From Paramoeba atlantica (Eukaryota > Discosea): 64,000 nucleotides of DNA. Below, in pieces: positions 1 to 13,460 of this stretch. The position numbers and the translations under genes are program-made. Positions within the stretch are counted from its first letter, which is position 1; every line of letters begins with the position of its first letter. The notes beneath the pieces are model-generated. The model saw only the letters and a list, made by a program, of their open reading frames with translations, ran no database searches and was not told the origin of the DNA. The DNA is taken from NCBI GenBank assembly GCA_977017575.1, contig CDRNVI010000137.1:94022-158021 (forward strand), in the 5' to 3' direction.

Positions 1-668
1 GCAAGTGCAGCTTGAGCCCACCTCTGTGTGACTCTGCATCAGTTCAAAAGCATGACTCCATCATGCACCCCTATCCTCATGAGTCAATGGAGCTTTTCTT
101 GAAACCACTTAACAATATCATCTGAAATGAATACAGGGGAAATCAGTGACCCATCCAATACAGCTTGGAGAGAATGAAATAGAGAAAGAGTGAATCAAGA
201 GGGCATCAAAGTGAATTCTAGAATTTGGGGAGAAAGAGAGAGAGAAATTCATGGATAACACTTGAAAAAAATTGGACCACCTGGGAATTGAACCCAGTGT
301 GTCTGCTTGGAAGAGGGACAGGTTGCCACAAGACAAGGATTTTTTTTTTTTTTTTTTTTTTTTGGTGACTGCTGGGACTTTATCAGTTCACAAAGAAGGC
401 CACGAGACAAGGAGGGGAGAGAAGCAAAAGAGGTGAAAAAAAACCAAAAAAGGAAAAAGGGAGAAAAATACAAATATAGAAAAACAACAAATAAAGATAG
501 TCGGTTATACTCAACCCTCAAGTAAAATTGATTGAACGAAAAAAATGAGAGGGGAAGAAGAGAGGGATGAGGGAGGGAGAGGGAAGTAAATATATCTGTT
601 ACCTCAAGTTAAAAATAAGTAAAAAAGAAAAAAATAATAAAAATAGTATTATTTTTTAAAATAAAAAC
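1..668. other. rDNA downstream spacer
   Basis: No coding gene is supported here. The stretch lies beyond the 3' end of the minus-strand 28S gene, so it is 3' external spacer or intergenic spacer. It contains a run of 22 T at about 341-363, A/G-rich simple sequence and a tRNA-like relic at 274-339. The short open frames are low complexity. Confidence 0.6.
274..339 (-). pseudogene. tRNA-like relic (T arm and B box only)
   Basis: On the minus strand, 281-297 form a perfect T arm (5-bp stem, 7-base loop) with a B-box match GGTTCAATTCC. It is followed by a GTGGTCC segment where an acceptor 3' strand would lie. No matching acceptor 5' strand is present, and the part resembling an anticodon arm (TCTTCCAAGCAG) does not fold cleanly. 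It looks like a truncated tRNA or the head of a tRNA-derived SINE rather than a working tRNA. Confidence 0.35.
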
Positions 669-4712
<4,044 letters not shown>

Positions 4713-5030
4713 ATCAAAAAAGAAAGAATAAACTAAAAAAGGAGAATAAAAATTGAATTTTAAAAGACATTTTATTTCACTTTTGAAAAAAAGAAAAATA
4801 ATAAATAAAGATATTTATTATTTTTTACTATTTTTTCAAAAAAAAAATAGAATTGAATTTAAAATTCGATTAATTTTTTTCTTTTTTTTAGTATCTTTTT
4901 ACTTTTTCAAGATTTGGGATTATTTTTAAGAAAGTATTTCATTTTCAATAAATAGAAAAGATAGAAAATAGTTTCTCAATAGAATCTTTTTTGTAAAAAA
5001 ATAAATTTTAAAAAAGATAAAGAATAAAAT
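4713..5030 (-). other. ITS2
   Basis: Internal transcribed spacer between 5.8S and 28S on the minus strand. It is very AT-rich with long A and T runs. No gene is seen. Its limits depend on the inferred 5.8S 3' end and 28S 5' end. Confidence 0.85.
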
Positions 5031-5185
5031 GACACTCAAATAAATATACTCTTAGGATAAAACTTAAAAGTGCAATATGCGTTCAAAGATTCGATGATTC
5101 ACTGAGTTCTGCAATTCACATTACGTATCGCATTTTGCTGCGTTCTTCATCGTTACGAGAACCAAGATATCCATTGTTAAAAGTT
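5031..5185 (-). rRNA. 5.8S ribosomal RNA
   Basis: Minus-strand 5.8S gene of about 155 nt. It shows the conserved core ATGAAGAACGCAGC, the segment GTGAATTGCAGAACTCAGTG, and ATCGAATCTTTGAACGCA. The 5' end AACTTTTAACAATGG and the 3' end TTTGAGTGTC match the usual eukaryotic limits. It lies between ITS1 and ITS2 in the normal order and is co-transcribed with 18S and 28S. Confidence 0.95.
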
Positions 5186-5396
5186 GTTTTTTTATTTTTG
5201 TTGTTTTATTTTATTTTCATTTTAATTTTTATCAAATGAATGAATTTTGAACATTTTTTGATACAATAAAAATATCAAAAAAAAGTTTAAATAACAATAA
5301 AAATGTTAAAATACATTTTAAAAAGTTAAACACATTTTCACTTTTTCAAAATAAGAGTTATTGAAAAGAAAAAGAAGATTAATAAAGTAAGAATAT
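5186..5396 (-). other. ITS1
   Basis: Internal transcribed spacer 1 between 18S and 5.8S on the minus strand, AT-rich, about 210 bp, no gene seen. Confidence 0.85.
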
Positions 5397-5556
5397 TAAT
5401 GATCCATCCGCAGGTTCACCTACGGATACCTTGTTACGACTTTTGCTTCTTTTAGTTGGCAAGGTTTACTCAAATTCTCAAAAACAAACTTATTAACCGA
5501 AATCAATAAGTAACTGTTTCTAATCCTAAGATTTCACCGGACCAACCATCAGTAGC

Positions 5557-5591
<35 letters not shown>

Positions 5592-6152
5592 ATCAGCACA
5601 AGCTGTTGACTTGTGCTTACTAGGAATTCCTCGTTCACGATAAATAATTGCAAGTATCGATCCCCAGCACGATACAATTTCAAAAGTTTACCCAAAATGC
5701 CAACCTCGTAAAAGGTCAGCGTGACTTTTCAGCCAAGGCCTTTTGTACTTGTTGATTGTATCAGTGTAGCGCGCGTGCAGCCCAGAACATCTAAAGGGCA
5801 TCACAGACCTGTTATTGCCTCAAACTTCCCTTGGTTAAACACCAAGTGTCCCTCTAAGAAGTTTAAAAGAATTAAATCTTTTTTAATATCAATAAAAACG
5901 AGTTTTCTTAGCAAACAAATTAAGCGTTAACAAAATCCATTTAACTAAAAACCCTCATAAATGTTATTATTAATACAACTAATTAGTAGGCTGAGGTCTC
6001 GTTCGTTATCGGAATTAACCAGACAAATCACTCCACCAACTAAGAACGGCCATGCACCACCACCCACAGAATCAAGAAAGAGCTCTCAATCTGTCAATCC
6101 TAACTGTGTCTGGACCTGGTAAGTTTTCCCGTGTTGAGTCAAATTAAGCCGC

Positions 6153-6221
<69 letters not shown>

Positions 6222-7497
6222 AGAACCCAAAAACTTACTGATTTCTCGTAAAAAGGTACTGGGAGAGTCATCTTTATTCAAAATAAAACGTCTTCCAACC
6301 CCTGGTCGGCATCGTTTATGGTTAAGACTACGACGGTATCTGATCGTCTTCGATCCCCTAACTTTCGTTCTTGATTAATGAAAACATCTTTGACAAATGC
6401 TTTCGCAGAAGTTAGTCTTTCATAAATCCAAGAATTTCACCTCTGACAATTAAATACTAATGCCCCCAACTATCCCTTTTAATCATTACATTAGTTCTAA
6501 AAAACCAATAAAATAGATCCAATGTCTTGTTCCATTATCCCATGCTAATAGTATTCATTGCAATTTACAATTTTGCTTGCTTTGAACACTCTAATTTACT
6601 CAAAGTAAATGAATTAGAATTCTATTTATTAGTTTTATTAATAAGCAGAACACAAACTCCTAAGAATTTATATCCACAATCTTACTAATAAAGGTCCAAT
6701 AAACACTGACTTCCTCGAAAGAAAATCAAATTATCACCCAATTAAGTGCAATAATGAATATCTAATAAAATATTTAGAGAATATAATTTAATAAAACACA
6801 CATGAAAAACCATATGGATTAAATTATAAAACTCTCAAATCCAACTACGAGCTTTTTAACTGCAACAACTTTAATATATGCTATTGGAGCTGGAATTACC
6901 GCGGCTGCTGGCACCAGACTTGCCCTCCAATTGTTACTCGTTAAGGGGTTTAGATTGTACTCATTCCAATTACCAGATCAAATAATGAACCGGTATTGTT
7001 ATTTTTTGTCACTACCTCCCCGTGTCGGGATTGGGTAATTTGCGCGCCTGCTGCCTTCCTTGGAAGTAGTAGCCGTTTCTCAGGCTCCTTCTCCGGAATC
7101 AAACCCTGATTCTCCGTTACCCGTTACCACCATGGTAGTCCTCTATACTACCATCGAAAGTTGATAGGGCAGAAATTTGAATGAACTATCGTCAGCACAA
7201 AAGGCCATACGATTCGTAAAGTTATCATGATTCACCATATGTTAACCAACCCCGAAGGATTGCATTGGTTTTTGTATCTAATAAATACATCCCTTCTCTC
7301 AAAGGAGTTAGGATTTTATGCATGTATTAGCTCTAGATTTACCACGGTTATCCAAGTAGTAAAATAAAGGACCATCAAATAAATTATAACTGATTTAATG
7401 AGCCATTCGCAGTTTCACAGTACAAGTGTTTATACTTAGACATGCATGGCTTAGTCTTTAAGACAAGCATATGACTACTGGCAGGATCAACCAGATA
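5397..7497 (-). rRNA. 18S (SSU) ribosomal RNA
   Basis: Minus-strand small-subunit rRNA gene. The 5' end TATCTGGTTGATCCTGCC is at 7497 and the 3' end GTGAACCTGCGGATGGATCA is near 5400. Universal segments include GTGCCAGCAGCCGCGGTAA near 6893-6911 and the hairpin-44 region GTACACACCGCCCGTCG near 5560-5576. The length of about 2.1 kb exceeds the usual 1.8 kb. The extra sequence is AT-rich and concentrated in the V4 region (about 6590-6860) and near 5860-5990. The gene is the best marker in the window for placing the organism, but I could not run a search. Confidence 0.97.
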
Positions 7498-8270
7498 ACT
7501 ATTTTTTTTTCCAAAAAAAAAGACTATTTTTTTCTTCTTCCCCCAATTGGGAAAAAAGAAAAATGTAGCTTCGAAAAGAATTCAAAGTATTTCATCAATT
7601 TTTTGTTATCAAAAAAATAAGTTTTTTGTTTTTCGTTAGAATTCAATTTTCCAACAAAGAAATCCTCTTTGCAATTTCTCATTTAACCTCTTCACGAAAT
7701 AGTTTGAAAACAAATGTATTCTGTTTCCAAATTTTCAAAAGAGAGAGAAATAAACTGAAAGAAAAAGATTATTCTTTTTATTTTTTTTTATTTCCAGAAA
7801 AAGGAAAAGAAAAAAAGAAAAGAAGAAAAATGATTTTCTTATTCAGAAATTGAAGTTGGTTGTTTTTTCTGTCTTTTTAATCAACAAAAAAATCACCTTC
7901 CACAAATTCAATTTTGTTTTGTTTCAAAATTTGAAACAGACAAAATAAAAATAACTCCCACATTTTTTTTGAATTTTATTGTCTGAAGTTACAAACAACT
8001 CCAAGCAAAAAATGTCACAAAAATGTCCGAGATATTTTTCAATGAAAAGAGATCCAAACAGAACTGAGATTGACCTTTTAAACTCGATTCAAATCTGTTT
8101 TTACTCACTTTTCTTAATATAGACATTACAAAAAGTCACGATTGAATAGGACTATGTTTTCCTTCCATTTACAATAAGAGAGAGCATCTATGAGGTATGT
8201 AACCCCTCTGAGAAGAAAGAGCAGCTTTTTTGGCCCAGAAAAGCTAATTTTGGAGTTCTAAAAAGGTGGA
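7498..8270. other. 5' external transcribed spacer / upstream rDNA spacer
   Basis: Sequence upstream of the minus-strand 18S gene, AT-rich with T and A runs. The Pol I start and promoter should lie here or just beyond, but I recognise no diagnostic motif. The short open frames are low complexity. Confidence 0.5.
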
Positions 8271-8292
8271 CCAATCAAATAATGCCACGTCA
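8271..8292 (+). promoter_or_regulatory. ERSE-like CCAAT-N9-CCACG module
   Basis: CCAAT, nine bases, then CCACG, continuing into ACGTCA. This exactly fits the spacing of the animal ER stress response element (NF-Y plus ATF6/XBP1). Read on the other strand it holds TGACGTGG, a bZIP/UPRE-type core. It is one of five CCAAT/CRE modules between 8271 and 9579 upstream of the recombinase gene. Function is inferred from pattern only. Confidence 0.45.
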
Positions 8293-8470
8293 TTTCTTTA
8301 CTTACCCATTTTTTCCCCCAAATTCTTATTTTATTCTTCTTTGTTCTTTCTTTTGAACAACCCTTTTTTTGTTCTTTCACCTCTCAACTCATGAGTTTGT
8401 TTTTCCCTTTTCCTTTCTCTTTGTATCAAAAAAGAATTTCCACAAAAAGTTCAAAAGAAATCACAAACCC

Positions 8471-8519
8471 CCACACACCACACACCACACACCACACACC
8501 ACACACCACACACCACACA
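8471..8519. repeat. 7-bp tandem repeat (CACACCA)n
   Basis: About seven copies of a CACACCA unit. The complementary strand reads as GTGTGGT repeats, which resembles irregular TG1-3 telomeric repeats of yeasts. Only about 50 bp and internal to the sequence, so a simple microsatellite is more likely. Confidence 0.7.
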
Positions 8520-8926
8520 TACTCTGAAAAACAAAAAAAAAAATTGAGAATGAAATCAAGAATTTATTTTGAAAAAGAGAACAAAACACTTTTTTATTTA
8601 TTCAACATAACAAGTGAGCTTTGTGAAATTTGTTTTTGTGTTGTGTGGTGGGGCCAAAGGGGGGGGGGGTAGTAGAGAAACACTCCTCTTTTATCCACAC
8701 TCAAACCCACAACAACATCAAATTGAGGGTGGGTCCATCATTTTAAGAAAAAGAAAGGAAGAAAAAAGAAAGGAAGAAAAAAGATGAAAGAAAGAAAAAG
8801 GAAAAAAAAAAGAAGAGGAAAAAAAAAAAGTTTCATCTGGCAACACAAAAGAGAGAACAAAGCAGCTGTGTGTATTGTGTGTTATATATGTAATCTGTAT
8901 ATCTCCACGTAACTCATCACTCCTTT

Positions 8927-8990
8927 GAAAAATGTTCCAAAGAGGCTGCAACATTTGTTTCTGTGAACAAATATTAAAGCCTTTTTAGTT
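8927..8990 (+). repeat. Dispersed ~62-bp repeat, copy 1
   Basis: Matches 12051-12112 in the same orientation with only a few mismatches. The shared core is CAAAGAGGCTGCAACATTTG followed by a small hairpin (ATTTGTT ... AACAAAT) and CCTTTTTAG. The two copies bracket the tyrosine recombinase gene and the tRNA-Lys gene. Confidence 0.7.
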
Positions 8991-9289
8991 TTTTTTCAAT
9001 ATATCCATTGCAAATTTACCACCCCCCCCCCAAAACCAAAATAGACCTTGCCCCTCTCCTATTTTATTCCATCCCTAAAACCTTGTCAACACAACCCCAC
9101 CCCCCCTCCAATATTTAACCACCCCCACAATTATCCATGTTATCCAACAGGGTTCCCATCCAAAGAAAAATAGAAGAAAAAAAGAAGAAAAAAAGAAAAA
9201 AGAAAAGAAAAGAAAAAAAAGAAAAAAGAAAAGAAAAAAAGAAAAGAAAAAGAAGAGAAAAAACCTTTGGAAAGAGAAAAGTTTTCAGA

Positions 9290-9311
9290 TGACGTAGCTG
9301 CAGGCTATTGG
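9290..9311 (-). promoter_or_regulatory. ERSE-like module (TGACGT-N11-ATTGG)
   Basis: On the + strand TGACGT, 11 bases, ATTGG. On the minus strand this reads CCAAT-N9-CTACG, one mismatch from ERSE. Same spacing as the modules at 8271, 9425 and 9498. Confidence 0.4.
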
Positions 9312-9424
9312 CTGATTTCCTCCAATAAAACAACACCACATCAGCTTTTTTCAGGCATTGTTTTTGGTTTTGCATGGAGATGTCATCTTTTCTTGTCTAA
9401 AAAAGTTTATTTTGAATCATTTTC

Positions 9425-9446
9425 TGATGTGGCATCCTCCCATTGG
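9425..9446 (-). promoter_or_regulatory. ERSE-like module (TGATGT-N11-ATTGG)
   Basis: Minus strand reads CCAAT-N9-CCACA. The final A is what CpG deamination of CCACG would give. It starts the first of two related ~75-bp units (9425-9490 and 9498-9562) that also share a GACTNGTNCTTTTTTCAC block. Confidence 0.4.
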
Positions 9447-9497
9447 CCAAAAGTTGAAAAAAGGACTTGTTCTTTTTTCACTCTTCACTGAAAAACC

Positions 9498-9519
9498 TGA
9501 CGTGCCACTCATTCATTGG
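9498..9519 (-). promoter_or_regulatory. ERSE-like module (TGACGT-N11-ATTGG)
   Basis: Minus strand reads CCAAT-N9-GCACG, one mismatch from ERSE. It starts the second ~75-bp unit, upstream of the recombinase start at 9630. Confidence 0.4.
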
Positions 9520-9564
9520 TCAGGAAGTGACAAAAGGACTCGTCCTTTTTTCACCTTTCATCAT

Positions 9565-9579
9565 TGACGTCATCATTGG
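9565..9579 (+). promoter_or_regulatory. CRE palindrome TGACGTCA with ATTGG
   Basis: A perfect CREB/ATF palindrome TGACGTCA overlaps a TGACGT-N4-ATTGG arrangement about 55 bp upstream of the recombinase ATG. The spacing is shorter than in the other modules. Confidence 0.45.
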
Positions 9580-9629
9580 CAACTCGACATTTTCTTTTTT
9601 TTGAAGCGAAGAACTGAGTGCAAGAAAGA

Positions 9630-11408
9630 ATGAACAAATCATCGCAAGAAATGGAAGAGTCGATGAATGAGAGACAAAAGGGAGGAAAAAAGCAAAAAGA
9701 GTCATACTGGAGGGTGTTTGAGCGGTTCTTGGCAGAACCCAGCAACAATGTCTCATTTCATCCTGCAACTTCAAACAGACAAGAAATTTGTCGAGTCATG
9801 AAGAAATTCGCCTTCAATATGAAGAAGGAAAATGAAGACTCTTACTGCAATTCTTCAATGAAAACAATCTGGAATTCTGTTGCAAAACAAATTAACGAAA
9901 AGTTTTTTCAAGAACAACAACAAACCATCAACATTTTTGAGGATCCTGCTTTCAAAGCAGCACAAGCAGCACGAGACACAGTACGATCTCTGATCCAAAA
10001 ACTCCCTGAAAAGAGAAAAGTTTCTGCCAGTGCAGTCACTGCAGAAGAAGCGATTGCGATGGTAAATGTTTGGGGGATTGACACTCCTCGAGGACTAAAC
10101 ATGACCCTTTTTATCATTGCAGGCTTGTGTCTTGGCTGTCGAGGGAATGAGCAAGCACGTTTTCGATTGAGTCACTTTCAATGGGAAACAAACGATTTTG
10201 GAGAAAAAACTGGTGTTTTGAGGTATCAAGCCATCCAAGATAAAAACCACCAGGGAGGGGATCGACCTATGCCTCCGCCAAAAGATTTGGAAAGAAGTAG
10301 TGTTTTGGATGGTGTCTTTATCGATCTTTACGCCGAAATGACTGCAAAACGTCCAGCACACCCAAAGGATGATCGTGTTTTTCTTCAGCAAACAACACTC
10401 ATGGTGCTTACCTCAAATCTGGGAATTGGTATAAGACCCAGCCTGTGGGAGAGAAAACAACCGGCAATTGGTTTAAAGAGACAGCCCAAAAAATAGGAAT
10501 TGCCACTGATCAAATTGGAAAGAGATTCACAAACCAGAGTTTGCGCTCCACTCTCGTCACTCTTTCTCTTGCTGCTGGAGGAAACCCCCATATGGTCATC
10601 AAGTTGACTGGACATGGCTCGATCTGATCCCTTGAATTCATACACTGATCCATCAGCTGAACAACAAGGTAAACTCAAAAATAATGCATTTGGTGTTAGT
10701 GCATAATCTTCTTGTAAATCACCAGTTCTCTCATCAACTGTCTCTTCATCTGAACAACCAGTCCCACTTCCAGTCCCATCTCGACCCTCAGTTCCAGTTC
10801 CATCTCGACCCTCAGTTCCAATTTCATCTCGACCCCCAGTCCTATCTCGACCCTCATCTCGATCCCCAGCCCCATTTCGATCCACAGTCCCTTAGTTCCA
10901 ATTCCATCTCAATCCCCAGTCCCATCTCGATCCCCAGCCCCATCTCGATCCCCAGCCCCATCTCGATCCCCAGTTCCATATCAATCACCTCGAGTTGTCC
11001 CATTCCGACCTTCTCCAAGGAGCAGTCCCAGTCATCATCCCCTTGTTGGTTTTCCATCCCCTCGTCCTCGAACACAGCAGTTTGTTTGTTCCCAATCACC
11101 CCCAACTCCTCCTGAAAAAGATTTATTTGAAGAAGCTGGTGGACTTCCAGTATATATATATCAACAAGCACCCAGTCTTTGAGTCAGGAGAAGAGAATAT
11201 GTCATACTATTTTCGGTTTGCTCCTGGGATGGAGTCGATGGGACCTTTGTATCAACAGAGTTTTGTTCCTTCTTGTTCTCCTCTGGGAGGGGCAAATATT
11301 GGTGGGGGAAACCATTTTAAAGACTGTACCTTCAAGTTTTCAGAACCAAAAAAGAAGAAACAAAAGATTGAAGGAAAGGAGAACCTTGACAAAAGTGTCG
11401 GTGAATAA
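9630..11408 (+). pseudogene. Crypton-type tyrosine recombinase, frameshifted
   Basis: Tyrosine recombinase (DNA strand exchange through a 3'-phosphotyrosine) resembling Crypton recombinases and DUF3504 proteins. The ATG at 9630 opens a long frame to about 10388. It holds a helical DNA-binding N-terminal part (KESYWRVFERFLAEP), then box I with the catalytic arginine in LCLGCRGNEQARF at about 10126-10163. The frame then changes at about 10390. The next frame carries THGAYLKSGNWY and box II NQSLRSTLVT ... KLTGHGS (box-II Arg, GH motif; the usual first His is Gln). A second change near 10620 leads to the candidate nucleophile in LNSYTDPSAEQQ. A Ser/Pro/Arg-rich tail (SRPSVPVPSRP) follows, with a further TAA at about 10701, and one frame closes at 11408 with a KKKKQK stretch and TAA TAA. 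CpG and CGA codons are common and the first frame has no in-frame TGA. Either a recent pseudogene or an intact gene with assembly indels. Confidence 0.75.
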
Positions 11409-11585
11409 TAAAAATTTTGATCACTTTATATCATCAAACTTTTCTCCAATAAAAAGATTCTTGTCCAAAAAAAAGTCAGGAAAATTGATGGCAGACGCAT
11501 CCTTCGTCCAGAGAAAAGTTCTCAGGACTTTGGATGATGTCAGCATCAATTTTTTCGACTTTTTTTTCAGGACTCGAACTTTTGT

Positions 11586-11727
11586 ACCCCGAAAAAAAGA
11601 AAAAAAAAGAAAGAAAAAAAGAAAAAAAAAAAAAAGAAAAAAAAAAGAAAAAAAAAAGAAAAAAAAAAGAAAAAAAGAAAAAAAAAGAAAAAAAGAAAAA
11701 AAAGAAGAAAAAAAGAAGAAAAAAAAC
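11586..11727. repeat. A-rich (AAAAAAG)n tract
   Basis: Uninterrupted A/G simple sequence ending directly at the tRNA-Lys 3' end. On the minus strand its first T run (11720-11726) would serve as the Pol III terminator. Open frames here encode only Lys/Arg or Phe and are not genes. Confidence 0.85.
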
Positions 11728-11800
11728 AGCCCCCGGCGGGGCTCGAACCCGCGGCCACTAGATTAAGAGTCTAGCGCTCTACCGACTGAGCTACGGAGGC
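11728..11800 (-). tRNA. tRNA-Lys (CUU anticodon)
   Basis: The minus-strand 73-nt cloverleaf is complete: acceptor GCCTCCG pairing with CGGGGGC (one G-U pair), a D arm with AGCTCAGTCGGTAGAGC, an anticodon stem CTAGA/TCTAG with loop CTCTTAA giving anticodon CTT (lysine), and a T arm GCGGG-TTCGAGC-CCCGC. The A and B boxes are good Pol III promoters. A T run follows the 3' end at once as terminator. No intron and no encoded CCA, as expected for a eukaryotic nuclear tRNA. Confidence 0.95.
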
Positions 11801-13092
11801 AATTTGATAAAAATCGAAAAAAAAAATGGGTTTAAAAAGGATTGGGGGAGATACGACACCACCACGAAAACCTCCCCCCCCCTTCCTTCAAGTCACCAAC
11901 CAAATTGAAACAATTGTGGAAATTATGTATTTTGGCAATATATCCCCCATCCCCCCCCAACAAAATTGGTGCTACTGTGGCTAATTTACCCATCACAAAG
12001 TATTTATGGAGGTGGTGTGCGAGTCAAAACCCAATCTTCATGTCCATTCTGGAAAATTCCCAAAGAGGCTGCAACATTTGTTTATGTGAACAAATATTAT
12101 AACCTTTTTAGTCTTTTTAAATCTCAACAAAACAGTGGGTTCTTCCTTTCTAATAACTTGAACAAACCCCCTCCCAATTAAAGACCCCCCCCCTCCAAAA
12201 AAAAAAACAAGGTGCGGCCACCACAGAAAAAAGGTACACAATTCCCACAAAAACACCTACATTCACCATTTTATCGAAAAGGAAAACCCAAACCGTCCCC
12301 ACAAAGCAAACCTCATTTATATTAACAAAAAACAGAAAGAGAAAAACCATAGTGTGTCTGTGGAAACTTTTTGGATCTTAAAAAAAAAGAGAAACCAAAA
12401 AATCAAAAAAAAAAAAAAAAAAAATCAAAAGAAAAATCAAAGAAAAATCAAAAGAAAAACCTGCACATCAATTAACCTCTTCTAGAAAAACACCAACCCC
12501 ACAAAAAAGCACATTCCACACAAGACCAACACCAACATCAAAAAAATTATAGAACAGAGTAAAAAAAAAAGAAAAAGAACAAAAAGGGAGAAAGAAAAAA
12601 AAAAGAACAAAAAGAACAAAAAAAAAAAGAACAAAAAGGACGAAACAAAAGAAAGACAAAAAAAAAAAGAAAACCTTATTGTCATTTTTGATTGTTTGGT
12701 TCAAACAAACAATAAACCTTGAAAAATGTGTGTACACAAGACAACACACAACCAACTTACACACACAACCAATACACAAAAACACTGATGTACCAACTAC
12801 CAACAAAGTGACCAAAAACAATTAACAATAATAATATTTAACTTCAACAAAACAAAACAGCACTAATTAAATACACATCACCCCTCCAAACAAAAAACAG
12901 AAGACAAATTAACCAACTAATATTACAACAAAACGGAAATATAAATATTCCAAAAGAACAAAAAGAACCAACCAACCATTATACATGTGGCTGGCTCCCT
13001 CCAGAAATCCCCAACCACATCTTTGTCTTGATGATTCCACACACTCTCTCTCTTTTTTTGTGTACGAACACAACATAACCACAACACAAAAA
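11801..13092. other. Spacer without supported genes
   Basis: Low-complexity spacer with C runs (11873-11882, 12185-12193), A runs and A/G-rich stretches, plus the second dispersed-repeat copy at 12051-12112. Open frames are Phe/Leu-rich shadows of simple sequence. I see no gene. Confidence 0.5.
12051..12112 (+). repeat. Dispersed ~62-bp repeat, copy 2
   Basis: Same orientation as 8927-8990 and 3.1 kb away. The core GAGGCTGCAACATTTGTTT and the AACAAATATTA segment are preserved, with few substitutions. Confidence 0.7.
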
Positions 13093-13460
13093 AACAAAAT
13101 CAACAATAACAATTACAATAACAAATATCAACAACAAATATCAATAACAACAATAACAACAATAACAACAATAACAACAACAACAACAAATAACAACAAT
13201 AACAACCATAATAATAACAAGAACAAGAACAACAAGAACAACAAGAACAAATAACAAATAACAATACAAATAACAAATAACAATACAAATAACAAATAAT
13301 AACAATCACAAATAACAATAAAACAATAATAACAACAATAATAACAACAATAATAACAACAATAATAACAACAATAATAACAACAATAATAACAACAATA
13401 ACAACAACAAGAACAAGAACAACAAGAATACCAATAACAAATAACAAATAACAACAAAAA
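13093..13460. repeat. (AAC/AAT)n microsatellite
   Basis: About 370 bp of interleaved AAC, AAT and AAG trinucleotide units, including a regular 15-base block (AACAACAATAATAAC type) at about 13330-13400. Translations are Asn-rich or Val/Ile/Cys-rich and have no gene character. Confidence 0.9.

Larger units (their letters stand above)
8293..9289. other. Spacer with simple repeats
   Basis: No gene is supported. Contents: a 7-bp tandem repeat at 8471-8519, a G run at 8660-8669, A/G-rich sequence at 8745-8830, a dispersed-repeat copy at 8927-8990, C runs at 9023-9032 and 9100-9107, and A/G-rich sequence at 9168-9265. Confidence 0.5.

Noticed and set aside
118..525. Open frames in the rDNA downstream spacer
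   Set aside because: Short, overlapping on both strands, driven by a T run and A/G-rich sequence.
8471..8519. Interstitial telomere
   Set aside because: Too short and too regular; a 7-bp microsatellite explains it.
11567..11766. Lys-rich and Phe-rich open frames around the tRNA
   Set aside because: They arise from the (AAAAAAG)n tract and run into the tRNA gene.
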